Source of the DNA: Chlorella sorokiniana
Taxonomy: Eukaryota; Chlorophyta; Trebouxiophyceae; Chlorellales; Chlorellaceae
Length of the DNA: 64,000 nucleotides
NCBI GenBank assembly: GCA_025917655.1
Contig: CP084620.1
Location: forward strand, 124,001-188,000
Reading direction: 5' to 3'
Shown: positions 12,013-23,305 of the stretch, piece after piece
Layout: every line of letters begins with the position of its first letter
Position numbering within the stretch: the first letter of the stretch is position 1
Translations under genes and position numbers: made by a program
The notes under the pieces: generated by a model
What the model saw: only the letters and a program-made list of their open reading frames with translations
Database searches by the model: none
What the model was told of the DNA's origin: nothing

Positions 12013-13408
12013 ATGGAGCCTGTTGGTCCGTTTACCTCCAGCCCATCGACCAGCGGTGGGTTGCCGGGGCGCGACGGCGCCAGACTGAACCCGGCGGCGC
12101 CGGCGCTGCCGCCAAGCGCCGCCGCGCTGTGGTGGCGCTTCTACCGCGAGCAGACCAGGCGCAACATGCGCGGCGACAAGCTGGCTGCATTCATCATGGT
12201 GGTGCTGTGTGTGGTGGCGCGTCTTCAGGTGGGGAGCACCAGACAACCGTGGAGGAGCTGCACTCTGGCGCCGTGCTGGCGCTCAGCAGTGCGGTGCTCC
12301 TCACAGCTGACGAGCTGGCAGAGCTGGACATGTGCGAGGTCCGGGCCGCGCTGGTGTTTGCGCTGAAGATGACAGCCGCCTCGGCGCCCCTCTTCAGGCA
12401 GAGCATCCTGACGCTGGTGCAGGCAAGCTCCTCCGCTGGGTGGATGCACGCATGGGGCAACCACTGCTGGCTGCCAGCAGAGTGCTGCTCGCTTCTGTGC
12501 TCGTGCTGTGGGCTTTCGTGCTCTGCCGTTTGCGGCCCACCCCACTGCCGCCCTGCAGAACGCTTGCCGGCTGCCCCTCCCCTTTCCGCAGCAAACGAGG
12601 CAAGGGCGCAGCGGGCTGAGCACGTCCCTGCCGCCGTCTATCGCGCTGCTGCGCGTGCTGCTCGGCGACCACACGGCGCTGCTGCTGTTCATGGGCACCG
12701 CCATGCAGCAGGTGCTGGCCATGGAGGCGGCAACCCAGGCCGCCCTCCTGGCCTCACTTTCCTCCCTGCCGGACGAAATATGCGGCTCTCCTGTGAGGCT
12801 GGCACTCTGTTGCATGCCACGAGTGGCACCTGGCGCCCGGCTGTTGGTGGCACTGCGCCTAGCAATCTCTCCGCCAGGAGAGCAGCTGATGCCGACATGC
12901 CAGCCTGTCAGCCTCCACACACCGTCCTAGCACTGTGCGCTTGCTACAAATCCAGCCCCTCTGAGCTCTATCTGTGCTGCTCCTTTGCAGTCTTGGCCCG
13001 TGTCCCAGTTTTTCAACCGCCCCAAGGAGGTGAGTGTGTTGCATTGTACAAACAGGCACCCCTCAGCCAAGCAGTGAACCGATGCAATCCTATGGCGGAC
13101 CCGACCCCGCAGTATATGTGTGCCCCCAAGCAACTGCACCTCCTGTCGCAGGTCTGCATCGCGTTCGTCGTCTTCCTGCAGCTGGCGGTTGGCATGGTCG
13201 TCCCCATTGCTCGCTCAGCGCGGCAGGAGTCGGGGCTGCGGTGCTCTTTGCAGCAGAGCACAGCATGCCCCGCAGGAACCGCTACCTGCGCCTGCATCGC
13301 CTGTTGCACCGTGCTACTTCCTGGGACGACCCCCTGGCCTGGCAGGTGGCTGCAGCAACAGCAGGTGTTGTCCTGATGGCTGCATGCGCTCGGCTCGCCT
13401 TTTCCTGA
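12013..13408 (+). CDS. Uncharacterised multi-pass membrane protein, copy B
   Basis: Tandem paralogue of the gene at 8361-9755, with the same exon order and intron types. ATG 12013 starts MEPVGPFTSSPST. Exon 1 runs to 12423, where the donor is GC (GTGCAG|GCAAGC) as in copy A. Later exons: about 12594-12792 (RVLLGDHTALLLFMGTAMQQ), 12991-13029 (SWPVSQFFNRPKE) and 13153-13408. Near 13235 one G must be restored (TCGGGGCTG) to give AVLFAAEHS, after which the reading continues through RATSWDDPLAWQVAAA to the stop at 13408. The frame break at 12229-12242 is shared with copy A. Four or five hydrophobic helices and an N-terminal basic RRNMRGDK segment; no domain recognised. Confidence 0.6.
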
Positions 13409-13646
13409 TGTTGCATTCCTAGCAGGGCATTCACTCCAGCTTTCATGCGACTCGTGAACCGAACCAAAAGTCTGACCTGAATTTCTGCCTACACATATGT
13501 TGCTGCATGTTTCATGCATCTACCAGGTGTCATACATATTATGCATCCCATGATGCGTTGGTCGCTATTGTAACCCATAGCCTGCAGAACGCTGCCAAAG
13601 ACTTGTGAGAGCCATTGATCGAAGTTGTGTCCCCACAGCAGCCTTG

Positions 13647-14342
13647 CTACTGCTGCAAAAGGTGGGCGATCAGGCGCTCGGCGTGGTGCGTGCAGTCGTC
13701 TCGCAGCAGCTGCAGGCGGCGCCCGTAGCGCAGCTGGAAGTCGGCGGCGGCGGCCTGTGGGTCTGGCAGGGTGGTGCAGCCCACCAGCTCGCACCGCTGG
13801 CGTGGCACACCTCGCAGCCCGCGGCTGCGCGTCACCCCTGCAACATGGAAGGTGGGCCCAGGGCAGCGGAAGCTCAGCAGAAGCTGAGCGACTTCACACG
13901 CTGGTTGGTGGCAGTGCCTCGGGCAGCCATCGGCCAGCAGCAGCAGCCGCGCTTGCCTGGCACGCTGCCCCCGCCAGCAGCACTGCCGCCGTGACGGGGC
14001 TGGTAGGCTGGGAGGGGAGGAAGTCGTACGCCACTATGGAGGGCTGGCCGGCATCGCTGGCAACGCTGTCCCGTTCAGAGGCGCTGCCGCTGCCGCCAAG
14101 CCTCGGCCCGAATGCCTCCAGCACCACAAACGTGTGCAGGTGCAACTGGCTGGGGTACAGCTCCCGAGTGCCTCCGCCGCCGCCTCCCAGCCCTCTAAAG
14201 GGCAGGTAGCGCGGTACACCCTGCCAGTCGTGGGCTGGGCAGCGGCGGCCAGCGGCAGACGGCGCCGCCGCGGCTGCCGCCAGCCAGACTGTCTGGCGGG
14301 GCGCCTGCTGGTGATCCTGCAGGGCAATGTTGCTCGAAACAT
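13647..14342 (-). CDS. Unrecognised conserved-looking protein, possible papain/LRAT-like fold
   Basis: Minus-strand gene with ATG at 14342 and stop at 13647. Readable parts: a basic N-terminus that could be a transit peptide, then RELYPSQLHLHTFVVLEAFG, SIVAYDFLPSQPT and, in the last exon (13837-13647), VPRQRCELVGCTTLPDPQ and RRLQLLRDDCTHHAERLIAH. The spacing of a His in LHLHTFVV and a Cys in RDDCTHHAERL recalls NlpC/LRAT-type papain-like folds, but this is only an impression. The intron donor near 13957 is GC (CAG|GCAAGC) and the acceptor at 13838 TTGCAG. A frame slip lies in the GGC-rich stretch near 14190. The 3' end faces copy B across 238 bp. Confidence 0.45.
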
Positions 14343-14733
14343 CACATTTGACGGTCCATGTCCTGCTGCAAGGCCCTCAACCAGAGGCAGGAAAAAGCGG
14401 ACGGCCGGTTGGGGCCATGCAGCCTCACGGCACCCCTTCAAGTATCTGAAATCATTGCTGGATGGTTGTTGATCGTAATTAAGCAGAGATTCCGGAAGCA
14501 CAGTTCCGTGCTGAGCTTGCCACCACAGCATGTGAGTGCAGCGCATACCACACGCCTGTCGTGGGCATCTTCGGCCCAGTCAAAGCTTGTGTTTGTCCGG
14601 CACGATCCCCATTACCGATAGCCCTGGTGCACCCCCACTCCCACGACCAGGCACTCTCTCACTTGCTACCACAAGACACCCGTGCCAGCCGTCCAGGGGG
14701 CTGTCCAAGAGCTCCACTTACAAATTAACTTTG
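14343..14733. promoter_or_regulatory. Divergent promoter region
   Basis: 391 bp between the minus-strand gene starting at 14342 and FAD4 starting at 14734; it must contain both promoters. No specific element identified. Confidence 0.4.
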
Positions 14734-16398
14734 ATGGCAATGCAAATTAGCAGCATTTCGGCCAGCCGCCGTGCCCACCTGGCGCCCTCTGCAGCAGCGC
14801 GCAGCCAGGCGCCCAGGGGCCGGCTGGCCGTCTCCGCGATCGCTGCGCCGGTGAAAGACACCGAGAATCTGCCGTCTAGCGAGTCGCTGTCGCAGGAGCT
14901 GCGGCGGGCGGTGGGCGCAGCACCCGCCACCCGCCGGGTGGTGCTGGAGAGCCCGGAGGAGCTGCGGTCCACCTGGGAGCACCGCGCCTGGGTGGGCGCC
15001 GCCACCGGCCTCATGGCAGCCACCCTGGTCGAGGGCGTGAGCCAGCTGGAGGGCGTGGGGGCGTGCTGGAGGCTGGCGCCGCCCTCTTTGCAGCCTACGT
15101 GCTCGCCGACCTCGGCACCGCCTTCTACCACTTCTTTGTTGACAACTACGGCGACGCGCGCACCCCCGTGTTTGGCGGCCAGATCGCCGCCTTCCAGGGG
15201 CACCACCAGCGGCCCTGGACCATCACAGAGTGAGCGAGAGGCGGCGGGGCGGCCAGCGCTGAGGGGAGCGGCGGCGGCCCCCTCCGTGTCGGGCCCTGCG
15301 GTAGCGCTGTTCCTGCGTCCTGTCCTCCTTGCCCTGTGCTGAATCACGTTGCACGCCTGCCAGGCAACATCTTTCCCAGCTTGTGCTGTGTCTGCCTGAT
15401 CCTCTGCAGGCGCGAGTTCTGCAACAACGTGCACAAGCTCTTCTGCCCCGCCACGCCCTTTGCGGCGGCGCTGGCGGCGAGCGCGGCGGCGGGCGCCCCG
15501 CCGCCTGGGACGTTTGGTCCTCCTCCTTCCTCTTCCTGTGCTGCATGTCCCAGCAGTTCCATGCCTGGAGCCATATGAAGAAAAGCGAGCTGCCGGCGGC
15601 GGTGGTGGCGCTGCAGGTGGGTGTCTAGGTTGTGTGTGTGCCGCGGCGACAGAATGCTTGCAGGGCGCCCGCGTGCCAGCGCAGCAGGTCGGAAGCAGCA
15701 GCCCCCACCCTTAACACGAGGGCTCTTCACCGCTGCAACCACTTGCGCTGTGCAGCCTGTCGTGCAGTTGACGCCAGCGAGCTGCCGCCGTGCAGGCTCC
15801 AGAGCCGAGCTCCGCGTCAGACGAGCAGCCTGCCTGCCTTCCAACTTCTCTGAGCACCCCCTCTGAGCGCCTCTGCAATCCCCTTTGTCCGCCGCAGGAT
15901 GCGGGCCTGCTGATCTCCCGCAGGGCCCACGGCGCGCACCACAAGTCCCCCTTCAACTGCAACTACTCCATCGTGTCCGGCTGGTGGAACCCGCTGCTGG
16001 ACGGCAGGAGCCCCGGTGAGCCGCTGTGCACGCTTTGTGCGCTTTCCTTGCTGACGCCTGCCTGCCTGCCTGGCTGCCTGCTTCCTGCTGGGAAAAACGC
16101 CGAGCGGGCAGCTCTCAGCTGTGCACGCCATGCCCTGCCGCCGCCGCTCCGTCTCCTGCCCCCTGCGGGCGGCGGCGGCTGCGGAGCTGTGTCTGTGGGT
16201 GGGGTGCGCGGCGGCATCGTTGCTGCGCAACCCGCCCCGCCTCACTGCCGCCCCGCTGTGCGCCGCCGTGGTACCGCAGAGACCAGCTTCTGGATGGGCC
16301 TGGAGCGCTGGATCCACGAGCGGTACGGCGTGGAGCCGCGCTCCTGGTACGAGCCCCTAGAGGACTGGCAGGAGCAGGAGCGGCCCACCTCCGCCTGA
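14734..16398 (+). CDS. FAD4: FAD4-type chloroplast phosphatidylglycerol desaturase (Kua/TMEM189 family)
   Basis: Membrane desaturase that introduces the trans-3 double bond into palmitate of chloroplast phosphatidylglycerol. His-rich motifs are all present: FYHFFVDNYGD, GHHQRPWTIT, QQFHAWSH, and RRAHGAHHKSPFNCNYSIV followed by SGWWN. The N-terminus from ATG 14734 (MAMQISSISASRRAHLAP) looks like a transit peptide. Exons: 14734-15229, 15410-15616, 15898-16015 and 16280-16398. Two frame slips need correction, near 15057 (G5) and near 15497 (C4). The first ATG was chosen because it begins the transit-like segment; ATG 14740 is two codons further in. Confidence 0.88.
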
Positions 16399-17370
16399 CC
16401 CGCCCCCTGACCCAGCGGCAGCAGCAGGAGCGAACCTCCCCCGCCTGGCCCGGCTGCTGACCCAGCGGCTGGCTTTCCTAGTTTCGCAGCAGCACCCCAG
16501 CAGGCCTGCGCCGCTGCACGCTGAACTGCGCGGTTGACGGCAGCACGGGCACGTCACGCTCCCGGCGCTTTCACGCTCAGGCAATGTACGGTAGTCACCG
16601 CGCAGGCTTTGTGCCCAGCTGCGGCCGAGGGCTGCTGCCCCCTGGCTGCACTCTCCCCCTCCTTCCGTTTGTCACCCTGACATTCTTTTGCGGGCGGCGG
16701 CCGGCCCTACGCCGCCGCCTGATCGCCATCCACCACCTCGCCCCATTTCGTTCACGCCGCGCCTCTGCCCCTCGCGGTGTGCCACATCCCCTTGCATCTC
16801 GATTCCTTTGCCCTGGCGTGCCCAGCCAGGCGCTGCTGCGGCTGCCCCGCCGCTACCGCATTTCATGAGTGCATTTGATCCAGCTCACCCGCTGCCGCCC
16901 CGCAGCCCTCAGCCTCTCAGCTTCAATCTGGTGCCTTGAAATGTGCACCCCGCTGCCAATCTTTTGACGCCCCTAGGAGCCCCGCTCCCCTCCGTGTATC
17001 ACCAACCCTGAAATTCAATGCCCCTTGCCGCGCCTGCGCGCGCCCTCCTGTGTTGTTCTTCCTCCTCGCTGCACACTGCCTCCACTTGTAACGAGCTTCC
17101 CTTTTAAGAAGCCTCCCCCAGGGGGCGTCAGCGCGCGTATGGTGCACAGCGTTCAAGGCAGGCCACACATTGTGGACAGGGGCAAAGCGAGCGAGCGCAC
17201 AGCAGCTGCAGTATCGGCCGTGTCCCACAACTGCGCAGCGCTGGGCCGCTTTCGGCGCCGCGCCGGGCGACTCTGCATCGCTGCCAGCGGCTGCAGTGAC
17301 AAAAGCCGCGGCCCCTGCCGCCTATCGTTGCCGCCGCCGCATCAGTGTTCAGTCACGGCTGGGCGCAGGG
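16399..17370. other. Convergent 3' spacer
   Basis: 972 bp between the stop codons of FAD4 (+) and the Deg5-like gene (-). C-rich, no exon-like pattern; probably two 3' UTRs. Confidence 0.5.
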
Positions 17371-18819
17371 TCAGCGCCGCACCGCCGCCGATCCGTAGAC
17401 GATAAGGCGGGGCACCACCTCGCGCAGCAGGTCCGAGGGCAGCGCAAAGTTGACGCCGCTGCTGCGCCCCCACCCCGGCTTGGCGTAAGACACCACCGGC
17501 ATGCCAACCAGGGCGCGCCGCCGTCGAGCAGGGCGCCGCCCAGGCTCTGCGGCCCCACCTCGGCATCGGTTTGCAGCACGCCGGGGATGGCTTGGTTGTT
17601 GGAGGCGGGGATGACGCGGCCGACGGCGGAGATGACGCCTGTTCAAGCACGGGGGAGGGGGAGGGGCGCACGCGAAGGCAGTTTTGGGCACTGGACAAGC
17701 AGGTGAGACAACAGCGGTGGTGGATGGAGGCACTGCTGAAGCTGGGGATTGGCAGGGAGCTGGCGTGGCTGCGCAGACCAGGCCAGGCGCAAGCGTGCTC
17801 GAGCCGGCGGCAGGGGGCGGGGCAACAGAAACATCAAACAGGCAGGCAGCCGGCGGGAAGTCGGCGGGATGGCGGCTCGGGAGCCGCCCAGAGCGCACCC
17901 GCTGCCAGGCTCGGCTGCGCGTCGGGCAGCGCTCCCAGCAGGAACGCGTCCTGTCCAACCCGCAGGGACCCCGATGCGGCGAGCGGGGCGGGGCGCAGCC
18001 CGGGGGCGGCGGCTCCACTCGCAGCACCGCCAGCTCATGCGGCGTCCTTGGCCACTATTGCGGCGGCCAGCTCCCAGCGGCTCCGTCTGCCGCCACCACC
18101 GTGGCAAACACCTGCGGCGGGCGGCGAGCGGTGTTGAGGGGCGAGTGGATGGGTGGGTGTGTTAGCACTGCCTGGTTGCTCGATGCACGAGACAAGCGAC
18201 CGAGGGGGTGGGCTGCCATGCACGGCTGAGCTTTTAGGAGCAGGCGCACTGGCCGCCTGGACATGCTGCGCCCGGGCTGCACAGGGAGGGGGTTGCCAGT
18301 TGAGCGCTGAAGGAGCCCGAGCGGAGGCTGCCAGCTCACCGTGGGGTCTCCGGCGGTGCCCTGCCGCTGGAGGCGGGTGAGCGGCGCGTAGGGCACAATA
18401 ATGTGCCCCAGCTTGTCCCACACTATGCCGCTGCCCAGCTGCTGCGGGCCCAGTGCCGCCGCCCGACCGGAAGGGATGGCCGCGATGGCCGCCACGCAGC
18501 CGCGGCGGTCGGCCGCCACCCGCTCTGCGGCCTCCACGGCGGCGGCTGCTTGCGCGGCAGGCGCCTCGCTGCCCGTCGCCGTTAAAGCAGCGATCGCTGC
18601 CAGGCGCTGCAGCATGGCGCGCCTGCTGGGGAAGCATTGTGCGTCACCTGTCGAGGCGGCACACCCGACGGCAGCTATGGCGGCGGCAGGGTTGTGGCAC
18701 ACTCTGCTACGCCATCGGCAGCTTGGCGGGCCAGCCGTCGCCCGTCGGTCTACTGTTTTACTGCGAATGTGCGTGCGTTGCAGGGTTCTTTGCGAACTAC
18801 AGGGCTGCGTAGCAACCAT
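17371..18819 (-). CDS. DEG5: Deg5-like thylakoid-lumen protein with degenerate protease triad
   Basis: Homologue of plant Deg5, the PDZ-less lumenal Deg protease that partners Deg8. Similar regions: GSGIVWDKLGHI, ELAVLRV, RVGQDAFLLGALP, GVISAVGRVIP, LQTDAEVGPQS and the C-terminus SSGVNFALPSDLL...LIVYG. The N-terminus has SRRAMLQRLAAIAAL and an A-Q-A site, fitting Tat lumen targeting. No PDZ follows, as in Deg5. The triad looks lost: the NYHV His position reads PYAP, the Asp before LAVL is Glu, and GNSGG is replaced by PQSLGG. Frame corrections are needed around 18040-18100 and near 17510. It is either a non-catalytic subunit or a decaying gene. Start is ATG 18819. Confidence 0.68.
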
Positions 18820-19134
18820 CGCTGCAATGTTCGGGCTATGGGGGTCTGATCCAATTGTTGACCGACCGATCGTGGAGCATTCGATGATTCACAGCGCAAT
18901 CAGAGGGCCCTGTGTTCTGCAGTCGCCACGTCACCTGGCCCCATTCTTCCTGCGGGTGCCTATGCGAGAATCCTTCAGAGGACTTCTGATGCATGTATTG
19001 ATAACAACGTCCCACAACGGTGCTATCATCGCTCCTCGTCCTCATATCGTTGCCCTCGCTTGGGCCGAGGCTTTTCCGAGTCCTTGCTATCGCAATCGGC
19101 CACGATGATTGCCTGAGGCGCGAGACGGGCGGCC
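18820..19134. promoter_or_regulatory. Divergent promoter, Deg5-like / DP
   Basis: 315 bp between the starts of the Deg5-like gene (-) and DP (+). A CCAAT at about 18850 and a CCACGTCA (18926-18933, an ACGT-core bZIP-type site) are visible. Their use is inference. Confidence 0.4.
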
Positions 19135-22100
19135 ATGAGCGGGCTGGAGGCCTTGCTCCTCGGAGACCTGCACGATACAGTGAGCACCCGCCGGGTTCGG
19201 GCACACAACGCTTGGTTGCTGAACCAGGCTGATTATTTCGCGAGAAGAAGCAGGGTGTCCGGCCTACGAGCGCACATGAGCAGCGCACTCTGCCTGCACG
19301 TCCGCCGCCCAAGGTTTTCGCCCCGCGCTCGCTGGGAGCGCGCCGCCGCCCACCCGCGCCTGCTACCTTTCGCTGCGCAGGGTGTCTATGACCTGGCGGC
19401 GGATCTGGGCATCGTGCAGCATGGGCAGCTGCCTGACGGGAGCCACGGTGAGCGCGGGCGGTGCACCCACCTTGCGGTGTACTTGCCATTCGCCGTCAGC
19501 CACACAGCTGGCAAGTCGCAGGGTCACTTTCGCGGAGACTGGCCCCTGTCGTCTTGCTTGCCAGTGTTATTGATCCTTCCTGTTTTCTGTGGCCGCATTT
19601 GCAGTTGGCTGGGCCCACGCTGGCAGTCTGTCGCCGCTGGGCCTGCACCCGCCGCCTGGGCTGACGCCGCCACTCGCTGCCGCCAGCTGCCCCACGCCGC
19701 CGCCGCCGCTGCCGCCACCCCCGGCGCTGCGCTTCCAGCCGGATCCCCGAGAGTTGGAGTCAGGTGGGTGCTGCCTCGGAAAATCAGCAAAATCCCACAT
19801 GGTCGGCACTTACACCTGCACTGGCGAGACCGCCGTCACGACGGTCTCATACGGCAGGAGGCAGCACGGAAGCTGGCCGGCCGGGCAGAAGCTTCTGCTG
19901 CTGCTGCCAAAATATGCCCTCGCTTGTACGACCCGCCTGCACCTTGTGCTCACTGGTATGCACACCCAGCATTGCCGCTGCGCAGCCGATGGTGCCGTCG
20001 CGGAGTGCTTGGATGCGGCGGAAGCGGCGGCGGCAGCGCTGGAAGCAACTTCGCGGCGGCTGGAGCAAACGAGGCTGAGCTGCGAGCCAGCGTCGCCGGC
20101 AAGGGCGCCCCGACCCCCTGGCTTGGCCCTCACGCCGCGTGCTGGCGGCACGCCCGGCCGGTTGGCGGCTGCCGCGCAGGATCGGCTGGCGGGGAGCCCG
20201 ACGGCGGCACTGACGCCGGCGGCGCCGCCACCCCTGGCAGCAGCGGCGGCGGAGGCTCCAAGCGCAAGCGCAGCGGCAGTCGCCGCGCAGCCGCGGCTGC
20301 AACGGATGGCGAGGCTGCTGCGATGGCGGGCGGCGGCGGTGGCGGCGCGGCCGCTGCCGCCGCCGCGCGTCAGGGGCCTGGCAAGGGCCTGCGCCACTTC
20401 AGCCTCAAGGTGTGCGAGAAGGTGGAGAGCAAGGGGGACACGTCCTACGAGGAGGTGGCCAACGAACTCATCGCCGACCTGGCTGCTGAGGTGGCGGCAG
20501 GTGGGCGCGCCGCCTGCCTGCAGCGCCGCCAACGGGCGCGCGCCCCCCAGCCTGATGCGTCCCTTGCCCGCCGTGCGGCGGCCGCTGCATGCACGCTCTT
20601 AATGCGAGATCCACTGCCCAGTGCCGCCACCAGCCACCGCAAGCTGCTGTTTAAGTTTTTGCGACCTTCGCTGTTGACCTGTCACGCAACGCACATGCTC
20701 TCCTCATGCCTGATTTAGCTCTCCTTCTCTTTGTGCCCCCCTTGTTGGCAGGACTTGTGGAGCAGCAGCACGACGAGAAAAACATCCGGCGGCGTGTGTA
20801 CGACGCGCTCAACGTGCTGGAGGCGGTCGGCATGATTGACAAGAACAAGAAGGCCATCAAGTGGAAGGGCTGGCCCTCGGTGCGGCGCCGCCTGCCTGCT
20901 GTCAAGCAGCCAGCTGCTCGCCGCCTCCCCCGCTTGCTGCCCCGCCCTCGGCTGGGCCGCCTGTCCAGCGCGCTGCCAGCTGGACAGCAGCACGTCGGCG
21001 GCACTCGGAGCTTTAGGATGTCGTCGGGCACGCTGAATCTGGCAGCCGCGTCGCCGCCCTGCTGTAGCTGTTGTCGGGCGCTGACGGGGGGCGCACCGAC
21101 ATGTGTGCAGGGCCTGGGCAAGAGCTCGGAGGAGCAGCTGCAGGCCGACGCCGATCGAGCAGCGCAGCGAGTGGAGGAGAAGCGTAAGGCGCTTGAGGTG
21201 CGCCGCCGCCCGCTGCCTCTCTGTTTTCTGTCGCCGAGGCGTTTCCTGCAGCCTGTGCTGCTGGCCAGGGGTGCTTCAAACACGGCAGGCCAGCATGCAT
21301 GCAGTTGCCTGCTGCACCGGGCTGCCCGTGAGCTGTCACCCGGGCCTTCTTTTACCGCTCTGTACCGCCGCTTGCACGCACCCGTGCCCCGGTGCTCCAG
21401 GACGCCGTCCACAAGGCGTACTGCCTGTCAAACCTCGTGCTGCGCAACCGCGAGACGCCGCTGCAGCTGCTGCTGGAGATGCGGGTGGGTGCCTGCAGGC
21501 AGGGCAGGGGGAAAGACACTGGGGCGGCGGGGCGGGGGGTGGTCGCAGACTAGGTCTGGCACGGAGGGCGGCGGTGGATGCTGAGCAAGGCGGAGGGATC
21601 GGCGGCGGCGCGGCGCTACTGTGAACTGGCCCCCTGCGCTGCGGGGCGCATGCAAGTGGCGATCTCGCCGCACTGTTTTGCGTGCATTGAGCGACCTGCC
21701 TGACTCGCTTCGCGCCTCCCTCGGTCGGCGGCATCACATCTGACTCTGCCGGCGCTTCCCAACCACCCTTCGTGCCACGCAGGGCGCGGGCATGCAGGTT
21801 CCCAACCCCCTCACCCTGCCATTCATGCTCATCCAGGCGCGCCCCCGCTGCGCTGCTGCTGCCGCCGACGCCACCGCGCCGCCGCTGGCTTGGCCCCGCC
21901 TCGCCGCCGCCGCTGGCTTGGCCCCGCCTCGCCGCCGCCGCTGGCTTGGCCCCGCCTCGCCGCTTCCGTTGGCGCTGCCGCGCAGCCCACACGCCGCAAC
22001 GACGCGGCGGCTTCTCTGCAGCACTGAGCTGATGCATGCAGAGCATGGGTTGGTGACGTGCTTGCGTTTGTCTGCGGCGCTGCTGCTGCTGCTGCTGCCT

Positions 22101-23305
22101 GCAGGCCGACCAGGATGCTGAGGTGGATGTGCAGATTGGGCAGGACAGCCTCAGCGCCCACATCGACTTCCACCAGTGAGCGGCGGCACTGGCCGGGTGC
22201 TTTTCAATGTTGGTTGTCGGTTTGGTTCTGCATGCACCGCCCCTTCCGTGCTTCTTGAGTACCTGTTGCAGCGGCGCAGCGGCGCGGTGGATCCGTGGGC
22301 CTCGGCCCTGCTGCTGGTGCCTCTTTGCAGCCGCTCCCGAGCCTCCTCGGGGCCTCAAACAACCGCCCCCACCCGACCCCCACCCCCGACCCCACCCCAC
22401 CACACCACACACACACATACACACACAGACCACCCTCCAGATCAAAAAAGCAACCTCAGCCCCCACCCGCCACACACACACACACACACACACCCCCTCT
22501 CCTCCCCCGCAGCCACCCCTTCACGCTCTACGACGACGACCACGTGATGCGCATGCTGAGCCTGCACGTACCGCAGCCGCAGCTGTACGCGGGCCTGGGG
22601 CGGCGCCGCCGCTGCAACAGGAGCAGGGTTTGGGCGGCGGCGGCGCGCCCGCCCAGCAGCAGCAGCAGCAGCAGCAGCAGGAACAGCAGCAAGAGCAGCA
22701 GCAGCCGCGGCTGGTGAAGGTCGAGACGCCGGCGGCGCTGCCTGGCGTGCCGCCCAGCCTGCTGCGCCAGCGTGGAGCGCTGCCCGGCGCCCCAAGCGCG
22801 CCGCCGCCGCCGCCGCAGCAGCAGCAGCAGCATGCTTTGACCAACGGCGTCGTCGCGCCGCGCCTCACGCCTCAGAAGGCGCCGGCGGGCAGGCTGCCAA
22901 CCCCGCTTTGGAGCTGTCGCCCGAACTGGGATCCCGACGGGGCCCCTGGGCTCTGGAGTGTCTGCCATGGGCCTGAGCAGCCCCTCTGCCGCTCAGCCCC
23001 GCCCCAGCGGCGCCGCCGCCTTTATGCGCCCTGCCCTGCGCCCGCAGCTGCCGCAGCTGCGCCCGGCGCTGGCGCCCGCAGCCGTTAACGCGGCTGGGGT
23101 GAAGCAGGAGGCGTTTGGGGACGCTCTGCCGCCGCCGGTGCTGGCGCCTGCGGACGCCGGCTTTGGCGGCGGTGCTGCCTGGGCCGACTGGGGTGCCCCC
23201 GCTGCCGGCGGAGCTCCCTTTCACGGCGGCCCCGGCTCGTCTTACATGCCGCATGCAGCCCAGCCGCAGCTAGTTCCGTGCCGCAGCTGCGCCCGCAGCT
23301 TCTGA
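19135..23305 (+). CDS. DP1: DP transcription factor (E2F dimerisation partner)
   Basis: DNA-binding partner of E2F controlling G1/S genes. The DP winged-helix domain spans two exons: [19 protein letters not shown]...[14 protein letters not shown] (ending 20500) and [20 protein letters not shown]...[13 protein letters not shown] (20752-20879). The dimerisation/DP domain follows in exons 21111-21197 (coiled-coil-like [20 protein letters not shown]), 21401-21483 ([12 protein letters not shown]), about 21783-21837 (LTLPFMLIQ, with a possible GC donor), one ending 22175 ([14 protein letters not shown]) and 22513 on ([18 protein letters not shown]). The long C-terminal exon carries polyglutamine and ends at 23305, with at least one frame slip before 22958. 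Upstream exons are 19135-19179, 19381-19447, 19605-19763 and about 19986 on. The DNA-binding half is secure; the C-terminal end is tentative. Confidence 0.85.
21882..21965. repeat. 28-bp tandem repeat, three copies
   Basis: The unit containing CTGGCTTGGCCCCGCCTCG recurs with a 28-bp period (starts of GGCTTGG at 21887, 21915 and 21943) within a DP intron. Confidence 0.9.
22471..22493. repeat. (CA)n microsatellite in DP intron
   Basis: CA dinucleotide run just before the last DP exon, next to a polypyrimidine tract. Confidence 0.9.
22654..22680 (+). repeat. (CAG)9 in DP
   Basis: Nine CAG codons in the C-terminal exon, followed by further Q/E-rich codons; encodes a polyglutamine tract. Confidence 0.9.

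Noticed and set aside
13489-13794. Possible zinc finger in the minus-strand gene near 13.7 kb
   Set aside because: Cys spacing does not fit MYND or other known fingers; described as an unrecognised protein instead.
21336-22493. 385-codon minus-strand open frame in the DP gene
   Set aside because: Spans DP introns, the 28-bp minisatellite and CA repeats; a repeat-driven artefact.
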